The position numbers and the translations under genes are program-made. Below the pieces are notes generated by a model. That model worked only from the letters and a program-made list of their open reading frames with translations, did no database searches and had not been told where the DNA came from. A DNA stretch of 64,000 nt. It comes from Brevundimonas lutea. Its GTDB lineage: Bacteria > Pseudomonadota > Alphaproteobacteria > Caulobacterales > Caulobacteraceae. Location of the stretch: contig NZ_QUOQ01000002.1 of NCBI RefSeq assembly GCF_003704105.1, positions 248,001 to 312,000 on the forward strand. The letters are read 5' to 3'. Positions within the stretch are counted from its first letter, which is position 1; every line of letters starts with the position of its first letter. Shown here piece by piece: positions 1 to 7,578 of the stretch.

Positions 1-401
1 GCCCCGTCCAGCAGAGGCTGGGCGCGCCGCTCCAGCCGGCCCTCGACCAGCCAGTACTCGACCCGCTGCATCGACGGCCGCGCCTCTGCGCCGGGATTGA
101 CCCAGCCGGCGCGGGTCAGGGCCAGCAGCCGCTGCCCCTCGCCGCCGGAGAAGGCCTGGGGTTCAGCGCGGCCCTGGTCGTCGCGCACGCGCCGGTCCGT
201 CGCTTGGGCAAGATCGGCGCGCAGCAGGGCCCGGGTGGTCTGCAGCCCGGCCGTGGCGCGGTTGGCGACCTCCACGGACTGGCGATTGTCGATGCTGACA
301 GCCAGCACGCTGACCCCGGCCACCGCCAGGATGGCGAAGATCGACAGGGCGACCAGCACCTCGACCAAGGTGAAGCCCGATGCGCGGGTGCGACGGGTCA
401 C
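1..401 (-). CDS. gspJ: Type II secretion minor pseudopilin GspJ (3' end cut by window edge)
   Basis: Partial gene: about 133 codons are present and the C-terminus lies beyond base 1. The predicted N-terminus has a short basic leader and the prepilin motif G^FTLVEVLVALS with Glu at +5, followed by a hydrophobic helix, as expected for a pseudopilin processed by GspO/PilD peptidase. Its place after gspI and its content of a long polar C-terminal region fit GspJ, a minor pseudopilin of the GspH-I-J-K tip complex in the inner membrane and periplasm. The start is a GTG whose bases overlap the gspI stop codon (GTGA, 398-401), so translation is probably coupled. The remaining genes (gspK, L, M and perhaps N) should lie just outside the window. 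Confidence 0.9.
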   Translation of the reverse strand, partial: MTRRTRASGFTLVEVLVALSIFAILAVAGVSVLAVSIDNRQSVEVANRATAGLQTTRALLRADLAQATDRRVRDDQGRAEPQAFSGGEGQRLLALTRAGWVNPGAEARPSMQRVEYWLVEGRLERRAQPLLDG

Positions 402-757
402 GCCTCGACCCCGCGGAATACGGTCAGGCTGGCGGCCTGCTGGCCCTCCAGGCTGACGGCGACATCGATGCGCAGAATTTCCGGACGGGCCGTGGGCGAC
501 ACCGTCCGCGTCCAGGTCCAGTCGCGGCCGGCCAGGGTCTCGCGGCCCTCGTCGATCCCCGGCTCGGGCGGCGCGGTGGCGATGACGGCCTCGATGGCGC
601 GGTTCTCGGCGACGATCCCGCCCAGGGCGCGGGTCTCGGCGTGGATGGCCGCCCGGGTGTTCTCGCCACCCAGGTTCAACAGCGCCATCGCGCCCAGGCT
701 GAACACGGCCAGGGCGACCAGCAGTTCGATCAGGGTGAAGCCGCCGCGCCTAGCCAT
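398..757 (-). CDS. gspI: Type II secretion minor pseudopilin GspI
   Basis: 119 residues. The protein starts with a very short basic leader (MARRGG) followed by the prepilin motif FTLIELLVALAVFS with Glu at position +5 of the mature protein. It continues with GAMALLNL and a Glu/Ala-rich helix that is typical of GspI. GspI forms part of the GspI-J-K tip that primes assembly of the periplasmic pseudopilus. The gene overlaps gspH by 8 bases upstream and gspJ by 4 bases downstream, so it sits in a tightly coupled operon. Length matches the family (about 120 residues). Confidence 0.92.
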   Translation of the reverse strand: MARRGGFTLIELLVALAVFSLGAMALLNLGGENTRAAIHAETRALGGIVAENRAIEAVIATAPPEPGIDEGRETLAGRDWTWTRTVSPTARPEILRIDVAVSLEGQQAASLTVFRGVEA

Positions 758-1214
758 GAACCCGCACGCGACCCTGATCGTCGATCCGGACCGAGGCCGG
801 CTGTTCGGCGCGCAGTTCGATGGTGGCCGGGGCGCTGAGCCCGCTGGGGTCGAACAGGATCAGCCGCTCGGCGTCGCCCGCCAAGTTCGGCGACACGCCC
901 TCGGGCCAGGCCTGGCGGCGCAGCGGTCCCTCGGACACGGCGCTCCATTCACCCCCCGACATCTGCACGAAGGCGTAGCCCTGGGCGTCCAGGCGGGCGG
1001 CGACGGGGCGGTTGGTCAGCATGGCGTCCTCGCGGGCGTGGATCAGGCGGGCGGCCAGGCGTTCGGCCGCGGTCAGGGCGTCGGGGCGGGGATCGGGCAG
1101 GGACAGCGCGACCACCGAGGCGGCCAGACCGATGACGGTGATGGTCACCATCAACTCGACCAGGGTGAAGCCCGGCCGGCGAGCTCTAGCCCCAGGTGCC
1201 GATGTCGGCGTCAT
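750..1214 (-). CDS. gspH: Type II secretion minor pseudopilin GspH
   Basis: 154 residues. An RRPGFTLVELMVTITVIG prepilin motif follows a 14-residue leader, with Glu at +5. The remaining beta-rich domain includes segments such as RLIHAREDAMLTNRPVAARLD, which resemble the GspH/FimT fold. GspH is a minor pseudopilin thought to link the tip complex to the GspG fibre. A good Shine-Dalgarno (GGAGAGG) stands just before the ATG at 1214, inside the last codons of gspG, so the two genes overlap by 29 bases. The N-terminal TSAPGARAR stretch is longer than in some homologues, but no better internal start is visible. Confidence 0.88.
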   Translation of the reverse strand: MTPTSAPGARARRPGFTLVELMVTITVIGLAASVVALSLPDPRPDALTAAERLAARLIHAREDAMLTNRPVAARLDAQGYAFVQMSGGEWSAVSEGPLRRQAWPEGVSPNLAGDAERLILFDPSGLSAPATIELRAEQPASVRIDDQGRVRVHG

Positions 1215-1740
1215 TGCCCTCTCCCCCCTCGCGGCCGTCGGCCCCGAGCGAATAGATGTCGAACGGCCGCCCGTCGCGACCCGGCCGTTGATACTGATAG
1301 GGATTTCCCCACGGGTCCTCGGGCAGGCGGCGGATGTAGCCGCCCTCGCGATAGCGTTCGGGCCGCGCCAGCGAGGCCGGCGGTGTCAGCAGAGCATTCA
1401 GCCCCTCGGCGCTCTCCGGGAAGGTCAGATTGTCGAGGCGGTAGGTCTCCAGCGCCGTCTCCAGCACGGCGATATCGGCCCGGGCTTTTTCGCCCATGGC
1501 CCGGTCCTGGGTCGGCAGCACGTTGATCGCCACCACCGTGGCCAGCAGGCCGATGATCACGATGACGACCATCAGCTCGACCAGGGTGAATCCATTGGGC
1601 TTTCTGGCGCTACCGCGACGAACGCGGTTCGTCGCTGCTTGAGCGCAAGTGGCCTCGGTCCTCATGCAGCGAGCCACCGCGTGGCGAGCGGTAGGACTAA
1701 CGTCCTTCAAGCGGCGAGCGATAGGACCAACGTCAAGCAT
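1186..1740 (-). CDS. gspG: Type II secretion major pseudopilin GspG with a repeat-derived leader
   Basis: 184 residues if the ATG at 1740 is used. The mature part is classical GspG: NGFTLVELMVVIVIIGLLAT with Glu at +5, then the conserved C-terminal GNPYQY and Ca-binding-type loop (YSLGADGREGGEGNDADIGTW). It is the main subunit of the T2SS pseudopilus. A perfect AGGAGG lies 5 bases before the ATG at 1740 and overlaps the gspF stop, so this is the best start. The leader before the cleavage site is then about 50 residues, against 5-25 normally, and most of it is encoded by copies of a 40-bp palindromic repeat (1607-1727). An internal ATG at 1665 would give a 25-residue leader but has no visible ribosome site. 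Confidence 0.9.
   Translation of the reverse strand: MLDVGPIARRLKDVSPTARHAVARCMRTEATCAQAATNRVRRGSARKPNGFTLVELMVVIVIIGLLATVVAINVLPTQDRAMGEKARADIAVLETALETYRLDNLTFPESAEGLNALLTPPASLARPERYREGGYIRRLPEDPWGNPYQYQRPGRDGRPFDIYSLGADGREGGEGNDADIGTWG
1607..1646 (-). repeat. 40-bp palindromic element, copy 1 (inside gspG)
   Basis: The element reads, in its defining orientation, GCGCT, then CAAGCAGCGA, a 5-base arm, CGC, the complementary 5-base arm, a 7-base TCGCGGT block, and AGCGC. The inner arms here are CGAAC/GTTCG, extending to a 9-bp perfect stem, and the outer arms are GCGCT/AGCGC. It lies in the sense direction of gspG, between the start codon and the prepilin cleavage site, and its 40 bases are read as codons. 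Full copies with the same spacing lie at 1658-1697, 16799-16838 and 32364-32403. Confidence 0.85.
1658..1697 (+). repeat. 40-bp palindromic element, copy 2 (inside gspG, inverted)
   Basis: Same layout as the other copies (5+10+5+3+5+7+5 bases) but with different paired arms: the outer stem is GTCCT/AGGAC instead of GCGCT/AGCGC and the inner stem is GCCAC/GTGGC around the constant CGC loop. Both sides of each stem have changed together. It is antisense to gspG and is translated as part of its leader. Confidence 0.8.
1702..1727 (+). repeat. Deleted copy of the palindromic element (inside gspG)
   Basis: Outer arms GTCCT and AGGAC match copy 2, and the TCAAGC and GAGCGAT blocks are present, but the inner hairpin is missing, leaving 26 bases. 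Together with copy 2 it forms an imperfect tandem repeat of about 30 bases (GGCGAGCG.TAGGAC.AACGTC twice, near 1683-1736). Confidence 0.65.
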
Positions 1741-1749
1741 CTTGCCTCC

Positions 1750-2967
1750 TCACCCCATCGCCAGGGTGTTGATCTGAAGGATGGGCAGCAGGATCGACAG
1801 GATGATCAGCGCCACCACCCCGCCCATGACCACGATGATGGCCGGCTCCAGCAGGCTCAGCATCACGGCGGTGAAGGTGTTGAACTCGCGCTCCAGATAG
1901 TCGGCGGCGCGGTCCAGCATGGTCTCAAGCCGGCCGCTGCTCTCGCCTGAGGCGGCCATGTAGACCAGCAGCGGCGGGAACACCTCGGTGCGGCGCATGG
2001 CGGCGGACAGGCCACCGCCCTCGCGCACCGATACGGCCATCCGTACGACCGCGTCGCGCAGCACCCGGTTCTCCACCGTGCGGCCGGTGATGGTCAGCCC
2101 TTCCAGCACCGGCAGGCCGCTCGACAGCATGATCGACAGGGTGCGGGCCATGGCCGCGCCGTTCAGGTCGCGGATCAGCCGGCCGACGACCGGAAGTCGC
2201 AACAGCCCGGCATCGACCTTGAGCCGGAAATCCTCGCGCCTCAGGCCAAAGACGAAGGCGGCCACGCCCAGACCCGCCACGATCAAGGCCAGCCAGCCCC
2301 AGGCGCGCATCGCCTCCGACACCCCGATGACCATGCGCGTCAGCAGCGGCAGGGTCTGGTTCATGTCGGCGAACTGGTCGACCACCTTGGGCACCACGAA
2401 CGTCATCAGGGCCACGATGACGCCGACGGCCACGACCGACAGCACGGCCGGATAGACCAGGGCGGTGATGACCTTGCCGCGCACCTGCTCCTGGCGCTCC
2501 AGATGGTCGGCCAACCGGTCGAGCACCTGCGGCAGGGCGCCGGACGTCTCGCCCGCCGCGACCATGGCGCGGTACAGGGGCGGAAAGGCCCGGGGCTGGC
2601 GCGCCATGGCGTCGGACAGACGCTGGCCCTCCAGGACCGAGGCGTGGACGCCCTCCAGGACCCGCTTCACCGGGGCCCGCTCGGACTGGAGCGCGATGGT
2701 GCGGATCGCCTCTTCCAGGGGCGACACGGCGATCAGGGTCGACAGCTGGCGGGTGACCAGGGCCAGGCCCTTGGCGCCCAGGCGCGGCGCGCGAACCCTG
2801 GCCACCGCTTCGGTCTTGGCGCGGCCGGTCGCGGCGGGCGCCAGCTCCAGCGGCAACAGCTTCCTGCGGTCCAGCGCGGCGCGCGCGGTCGCCTCATCCG
2901 GCGCGGCGACCCGGCCGCGTCGCGTGCCGCCCGCGGCGTCCAGCGCCAGATAGTCAAACGCCGCCAT
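1750..2967 (-). CDS. gspF: Type II secretion inner-membrane platform protein GspF
   Basis: 405 residues from the ATG at 2967, which follows GAGGGA at good spacing and overlaps the end of gspE. The N-terminus MAAFDYLALDAAG is the usual GspF start (FxYxALDxxG). Two repeated cytoplasmic GspF domains follow, each with the characteristic motif: LPPLYRAMVAAGETSGALP-like in the first (AFPPLYRAMVAAGE) and FPPLLVYMAASGESSGRLE-like in the second. Transmembrane segments lie near residues 170-200, 220-240 and 370-400. GspF links the ATPase GspE to the pseudopilus. Length is normal for the family. Confidence 0.95.
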   Translation of the reverse strand: MAAFDYLALDAAGGTRRGRVAAPDEATARAALDRRKLLPLELAPAATGRAKTEAVARVRAPRLGAKGLALVTRQLSTLIAVSPLEEAIRTIALQSERAPVKRVLEGVHASVLEGQRLSDAMARQPRAFPPLYRAMVAAGETSGALPQVLDRLADHLERQEQVRGKVITALVYPAVLSVVAVGVIVALMTFVVPKVVDQFADMNQTLPLLTRMVIGVSEAMRAWGWLALIVAGLGVAAFVFGLRREDFRLKVDAGLLRLPVVGRLIRDLNGAAMARTLSIMLSSGLPVLEGLTITGRTVENRVLRDAVVRMAVSVREGGGLSAAMRRTEVFPPLLVYMAASGESSGRLETMLDRAADYLEREFNTFTAVMLSLLEPAIIVVMGGVVALIILSILLPILQINTLAMG

Positions 2968-4465
2968 GGTCGGCTCCCTCGCGGGCCGGAGCGGGCGCGT
3001 CCTGACGAATGACACGCACCGCCTCCTCCAGGCTGGTCACGCCGGTGAGGACCATTTCGCGGGCGCGCTGGACGAAGCTGGTCGAGCGTCGGAAACCGGC
3101 GGCGGCGATCTCGCTCTCGTCGGCGTCGGCGACGATCAGGCGACGCACGGCGTCGTCGATGCGGATCGCCTCATAGACGCCGATGCGGCCGACGTAGCCC
3201 TGCTGCCCGCAGGCGTCGCAGCCGACCGGCCGCCAGACCATGGCCCCGGGCTCCAGCCCCGCGCTGGCGGCGGTGGCGGCATCGGCCGGTTCGGGCCGGC
3301 GACAATGGGGGCACAGCTTGCGCACCAGCCGCTGGGCCATGATCAGCCTGAGGGTCGAGGCCAGCAGGAAGGGCTCCACTCCCATGTCGCGCAGACGGGT
3401 GACGGCCCCGGCCGCGTCGTTGGTGTGCACGGTCGACAGCACCAGGTGGCCGGTCAGCGACGCCTGGACCGCGATCTGGGCGGTCTCGACATCGCGGATC
3501 TCGCCGACCATGACCACGTCCGGATCCTGACGCAGGATGGCGCGCAGGCCCGAGGCGAAGGTCATGCCGACCTTGGTGTTCACTTGGGTCTGGCCGACGC
3601 CTTCCATGGCGTATTCGACCGGATCCTCGATCGTCAGGATGTTGCGGCTGGCGTCGTTCAGCAGGGCCAGGCCGGCATACAGGCTGGTGGTCTTGCCCGA
3701 GCCTGTGGGGCCGGTGACCAGAATGATGCCGTTGGGCTCGGTCAGGGCCGCGCGGAAATGCTCAAGCGACACCGGATCCATGCCCAGCTCCTCGAGCTTC
3801 AGCCCGGCCTGCTCCTTGTCGAGGATGCGCAGCACCACCCGCTCCCCGGCCCGCGACGGCAGGGTCGAGACCCGCACGTCCAGAGACTTGCCGCCGAGGG
3901 TCAGGGGGATGCGGCCGTCCTGCGGCACCCGGCGCTCGGCGATGTCCAGCCGGGCCATGACCTTGACCCGCGACACCAGCATGGGCGTGATCCGCGCCGG
4001 CAGCCGCAGCGCCTCGCGCAGCACGCCGTCGCGCCGCATGCGCACCACCAGGGCGCTCTCATAGGGCTCGATGTGGATGTCCGAGGCCCCGGTGCGGGCG
4101 GCCTCGGCGATCAGGCCGTTGATCAGGCGGATCACCGGGGCGTCGTCGGTGGTGTCCAGCAAATCGGCGGCCGCCGGCAGCTCATGCGCCAGGGTGTCCA
4201 GATCGCTCGGCAGGTCGAAGTCCTCGGCCGAGGACGCCATGCCGTGATCGACATAGGCCTCCGACAAGCGACGGTCGAACTCGGCCTGGGCCAGGGGCTC
4301 GACGCTGACCGGGCGGCCCAGCACGCGCCGCGCCTCGGCCAGGGCCAGCGGATCGCCGCCCTGACGCAGGCCCAGCCGCGCCCGCTCGCCCATCTCGATC
4401 AGCACCACGCCGTGGCGCTTGGCGAAGGCGTAGGGCAGGACGGGGTCGGTCCGCGCCTCGGTCAT
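2954..4465 (-). CDS. gspE: Type II secretion assembly ATPase GspE
   Basis: 503 residues from the ATG at 4465, which overlaps the gspD stop (ATGA). N-terminal domain to about residue 100, then the PulE/GspE ATPase: ASDIHIEP (about 128-135), Walker A GPTGSGKTT (252-260), Asp box and Walker B region (DPDVVMVGEIRD, about 314-325), and His box (GHLVLSTVHTND). A zinc-binding tetracysteine module is intact (CPHC 385-388 and CDAC 416-419). It is the cytoplasmic hexameric motor that drives pseudopilus assembly. The reading frame stays open upstream through antisense gspD, but that extension has no homology and is not part of the gene. Confidence 0.96.
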   Translation of the reverse strand: MTEARTDPVLPYAFAKRHGVVLIEMGERARLGLRQGGDPLALAEARRVLGRPVSVEPLAQAEFDRRLSEAYVDHGMASSAEDFDLPSDLDTLAHELPAAADLLDTTDDAPVIRLINGLIAEAARTGASDIHIEPYESALVVRMRRDGVLREALRLPARITPMLVSRVKVMARLDIAERRVPQDGRIPLTLGGKSLDVRVSTLPSRAGERVVLRILDKEQAGLKLEELGMDPVSLEHFRAALTEPNGIILVTGPTGSGKTTSLYAGLALLNDASRNILTIEDPVEYAMEGVGQTQVNTKVGMTFASGLRAILRQDPDVVMVGEIRDVETAQIAVQASLTGHLVLSTVHTNDAAGAVTRLRDMGVEPFLLASTLRLIMAQRLVRKLCPHCRRPEPADAATAASAGLEPGAMVWRPVGCDACGQQGYVGRIGVYEAIRIDDAVRRLIVADADESEIAAAGFRRSTSFVQRAREMVLTGVTSLEEAVRVIRQDAPAPAREGADHGGV

Positions 4466-6564
4466 GGGCGGCCCGAGGGGATCTGATCCGGCCGGAGCTG
4501 AACGGGCGGCAGGGGCTCGGCCGTGACCTGCCCGGGGACCAGGCCCGTGGGCGTGGCGGTGACCTCGCCCGGAACCGGCGGCGGGGGCGGAATGGCGCCG
4601 AAATACTCGCGCACCATCTGGTCCAGGCTGGGCTCGGACAGCGGGTCCGCGATGCGCTGTCGCTGGCGCATATAGTCCCAACGCTCGGCGCTGAGCCGCG
4701 CCGCTTCGTCGGGCGTGCGCACGATCGTGGGCCGGATGAAGACCATCAGATTGGTCTGGCCGCGCTCGCGCGAGGTCGAGCGGAACAGGTTGCCGATCAC
4801 CGGGATGTCGCCCAGCAGAGGAATGCTCTCGACAGTCTGGGTGTCGTTCTGGTCCAGCAGGCCGCCGGCCACGGCGATGTCGCCGTCGTCGACGATCAGG
4901 GTGGTCTCGATCTCGCGCTTGTTCAGCACCAGGTCGCTGGCGTTGGCGGTCAGCAGACCGTTCACGCTGGAGACCTCCTGACGGATTTCCAGGGTGATGG
5001 CCCCCTCGGCGTTGATGCGCGGCCGCACCTCCAGTTTCACGCCGATGTCCTGGCGCTGGGTGGTGCGGAAGGGGTTGGCGTTGTTGTCGGCCAGAACCTC
5101 GCCGGTGGTGATCGGCACTTCCTGGCCGACCAGGATGGTCGCCGCCTCGTTGTCCAGGGTCATCAGCGAGGGCGTCGACAGCAGGTGGGAATTCCCGTCC
5201 GCCTTGACCGCGTTGATGATGGCCCCGAACAGGCCATCGCCGCCCAGGCCGCCGCCCCCGCCACCGATCAGACCCCGCGCGCCCAGGATCGTATCCAGGG
5301 CGGCGTCGCGCAGATCGTCGAGCAGGGGCGAATCCTCGTCGAGATTGTTCTGCCCCGCCACCGCGCCCGCGATCGGCAGGATGCCCGGCATGTTGGAGAA
5401 GTTGGTCGCGGCCAGGGGATTGCCGTCGCGGCCGGCGACCAGCCACTGGACGCCCAGCTGGCGCACGGCGTCGTCGGACAGTTCGACAACGATGGCCTCG
5501 ACCAGGACCTGCTGGCGGCGGGTGTCGAGCCGACGCACGACCTCGGCGATCATGCGCTGGGTCTCGGGCGGGGCCGACACCACCAGGGCGTTGGCCCCGG
5601 GAAACAGGGCGATGTTGGCGCGGGCGCCCGGCGTGGGCCCCGTGGCGGCGGGCGTGATCGGCGCCGCGCCGTCCTCGCCGGTCTCGACCGCGGCGCCTTG
5701 GGTCGCCGCCAGGACGCCGGTGGTCTGGCCGACGATCTGCTGCAGCATCGGCACGATCTGATCGGCGCTGGCGTGGTCCAGGAAGATGACGCGCACATCG
5801 CCGGCGCTGCCCGCGCGACCGTCCAGGTCCTGGATCAGGGGTCGAACCCGCGCCACCGCGTCGGGATCACCGCGCAGGATGACCGAGTTGGAGCTCTCGA
5901 CCGGCACCACCGTGACCATACCCTGGCCCGGCTGGCCGCCGGCCGGGGCCAGCAGCTCATTCATCACCCGGGCGATCTCGCGCGCCGATGAACTGGTCAG
6001 GGTCACGACCTCGAAAGACGAGCGATCGACATCGATGCTGGCGATCAGCGAGCGGATCCGGCTGAGATTGTCGGCGAAATCGGCGACGACCACGGTGTTG
6101 CCGCGCGGGTTGGCCGTGACCGACCCTTGGGCGCCGACCAGAGGCGCAATGGTCTCGGCGGCCGAGGTCGCGTCGATGTTCCTCAGTCGGAACACCTCGG
6201 TGGCGAAGCCCTCGGCGCCGCCGGTGGCCGGGGCCTGGGCGGCGCCCTCGGCCGGGGCGACGCGATAGGCGCCCGAGGACGTCCGGGCCACCACCAGGCC
6301 GTTGGCCCTCAGCGTCGACAGGAAGACCTCGAACAGCTCGGTGCGCGACAAGGGGCGGTCCGAGACCACGCTGACCGTGCCCGAAACGCGCGGATCGATG
6401 ATGAAGGTCTGACCCGTGGTGCGGGCGATGTCCTGAATGAAGGCGCGGATGTCGGCGCCTTGAACATTCAGGGTCTGGGCCTGGGCCCATGCGGGCCCGG
6501 CCGTCATCAACGGCGGCGTCGCGGCCAGGATGGCCGCCAGGGCCGGGATCAGAAGGCGTTTCAC
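4462..6564 (-). CDS. gspD: Type II secretion outer-membrane secretin GspD
   Basis: 700 residues. A signal peptide ends near residue 27 (AWAQA). The N0 domain (LNVQGADIRAFIQDIARTTG) is followed by N1-N3 repeats at roughly 110-370, and the secretin barrel domain with VPITTGEV and the late motif (VESIPLLGDIPVIGNLFRS) at about 400-630. The last 60 residues are Pro-rich. It forms the outer-membrane channel of the T2SS. The start is a GTG overlapping the gspC stop (GTGA). A long Gly/Ala segment in the middle (about 290-315) is a disordered insertion between N3 and the preceding part. Confidence 0.96.
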   Translation of the reverse strand: MKRLLIPALAAILAATPPLMTAGPAWAQAQTLNVQGADIRAFIQDIARTTGQTFIIDPRVSGTVSVVSDRPLSRTELFEVFLSTLRANGLVVARTSSGAYRVAPAEGAAQAPATGGAEGFATEVFRLRNIDATSAAETIAPLVGAQGSVTANPRGNTVVVADFADNLSRIRSLIASIDVDRSSFEVVTLTSSSAREIARVMNELLAPAGGQPGQGMVTVVPVESSNSVILRGDPDAVARVRPLIQDLDGRAGSAGDVRVIFLDHASADQIVPMLQQIVGQTTGVLAATQGAAVETGEDGAAPITPAATGPTPGARANIALFPGANALVVSAPPETQRMIAEVVRRLDTRRQQVLVEAIVVELSDDAVRQLGVQWLVAGRDGNPLAATNFSNMPGILPIAGAVAGQNNLDEDSPLLDDLRDAALDTILGARGLIGGGGGGLGGDGLFGAIINAVKADGNSHLLSTPSLMTLDNEAATILVGQEVPITTGEVLADNNANPFRTTQRQDIGVKLEVRPRINAEGAITLEIRQEVSSVNGLLTANASDLVLNKREIETTLIVDDGDIAVAGGLLDQNDTQTVESIPLLGDIPVIGNLFRSTSRERGQTNLMVFIRPTIVRTPDEAARLSAERWDYMRQRQRIADPLSEPSLDQMVREYFGAIPPPPPVPGEVTATPTGLVPGQVTAEPLPPVQLRPDQIPSGRP

Positions 6565-7436
6565 GACCGGTCCAGCCCCGCCGTCAGGGTGAGGGGTCGG
6601 CCATCACGCTCGATCTGGAGCTCGACCGAACGACGCCCGGCGAAACGCAGCGCCAGCATGGCCTTGGACACCCGCCCGTTCAGCGGTCGATCGTCGATGG
6701 CCAGGATGACGTCGCCCGCCTCCAGGCCCGCCGCGCCAAGCATGGCCTGGGGGCCCGAAACGATCTGGCCGCCGCCCTCGCGCGGTTGCAGACCGATGGC
6801 CGCCAGCGCCTGTTTCGGATCGACCGCCTCGACCGCCCCGCCGCTGGTTGGGGTGACGATTTGATCGGTCGCGGGCGTCGGCGGCGCGGGCGGCGTCGGC
6901 CGAGCCGGAGCATCGACGGAAGCCTGACCGAACCCCAGACGGCTGCGGGAGGCGCCCCGCGCCAGAACCACGTGGTCGGCGCCGACCTCGGCCAGGATCA
7001 GGCCCGGCTCGACGGCCTCTCCGACCGCGATCGACACCTGGCGTCCATCGGGCAGGCCGATGATCGCCGAACCGCCGCCTTCGCCGCCCGCGCGCAGGCC
7101 GAACAGGCTGAGCGCGCCGCCCGCCGACGCGGTGGCCTCGGCCAACGCCCCCTGGGCGCCGACCCGGAAGAAGGGATCGAATCCGGCGCTGGGCTGAAGG
7201 GCCGGGAGGGTCGGCGGGGGGGCCGACGTAAGCGATGTCGCCGGGGCGGATGGCGGCGTGGCCATCACCCAGCCAACCGCCGCGATCTGCGCCGTGATCA
7301 CACCGCCGACAGCGGCGTAACGCAGCGCCGTTGAGCGGTCGAACTTGAGAATTCGGACAGTGCCTCCGACCCTGCGCTTGGGCAGCGACAGCGTCGGGAG
7401 ACGCCAGGCCTGGTCCTGTGACAATGCGCTGAACAC
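6561..7436 (-). CDS. gspC: Type II secretion protein GspC (PDZ type)
   Basis: 291 residues. A short cytoplasmic N-terminus leads to one transmembrane helix (about 37-60, AAVGGVITAQIAAVGWVM), then a Pro-rich linker, the homology-region domain (SLFGLRAGGEGGGSAIIG, IGLPDGRQVSIAVGEAV, VGADHVVLARG) and a C-terminal PDZ domain (LEAGDVILAIDDRPLNG). GspC connects the inner-membrane platform to the secretin GspD. It opens the gsp operon; the start is GTG at 7436 with only a weak upstream purine tract (GGTGGGAAA). A strong hairpin at 7536-7570 separates it from the TonB receptor gene, so the operon probably has its own promoter in 7437-7535. Confidence 0.9.
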   Translation of the reverse strand: MFSALSQDQAWRLPTLSLPKRRVGGTVRILKFDRSTALRYAAVGGVITAQIAAVGWVMATPPSAPATSLTSAPPPTLPALQPSAGFDPFFRVGAQGALAEATASAGGALSLFGLRAGGEGGGSAIIGLPDGRQVSIAVGEAVEPGLILAEVGADHVVLARGASRSRLGFGQASVDAPARPTPPAPPTPATDQIVTPTSGGAVEAVDPKQALAAIGLQPREGGGQIVSGPQAMLGAAGLEAGDVILAIDDRPLNGRVSKAMLALRFAGRRSVELQIERDGRPLTLTAGLDRS

Positions 7437-7535
7437 GGAGTTTTCCCACCGACGATCCGTCGAGGCGGGTCTTAGCGCGGGGATGATGACGCTACTCGCT
7501 CGCCGCGATGACGGCTGCGCGACAGGCTTGTGACA

Positions 7536-7570
7536 GCGTCCTCCCCGGCCCGCGCGGCCGGGGAGGACGC
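7536..7570 (-). terminator. Strong hairpin after the TonB receptor gene
   Basis: A perfect 15-bp stem (GCGTCCTCCCCGGCC with its complement) around a 5-base loop lies just behind the receptor stop codon. No T-tract follows, so it may be a weak or Rho-assisted terminator or an mRNA-stabilising hairpin rather than a canonical intrinsic terminator. Confidence 0.6.
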
Positions 7571-7578
7571 CCGGTCGA

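Noticed and set aside
4466..5446. Upstream extension of the gspE frame inside gspD
   Set aside because: The sequence lies antisense-free but out of frame within gspD and has no GspE homology; the ATG at 4465 overlapping the gspD stop is the natural start.
7490..7530. Possible degenerate copy of the 40-bp palindromic element before gspC
   Set aside because: GCTACTCGCTCGCCGCG resembles one side, but outer arms and spacing are not kept.
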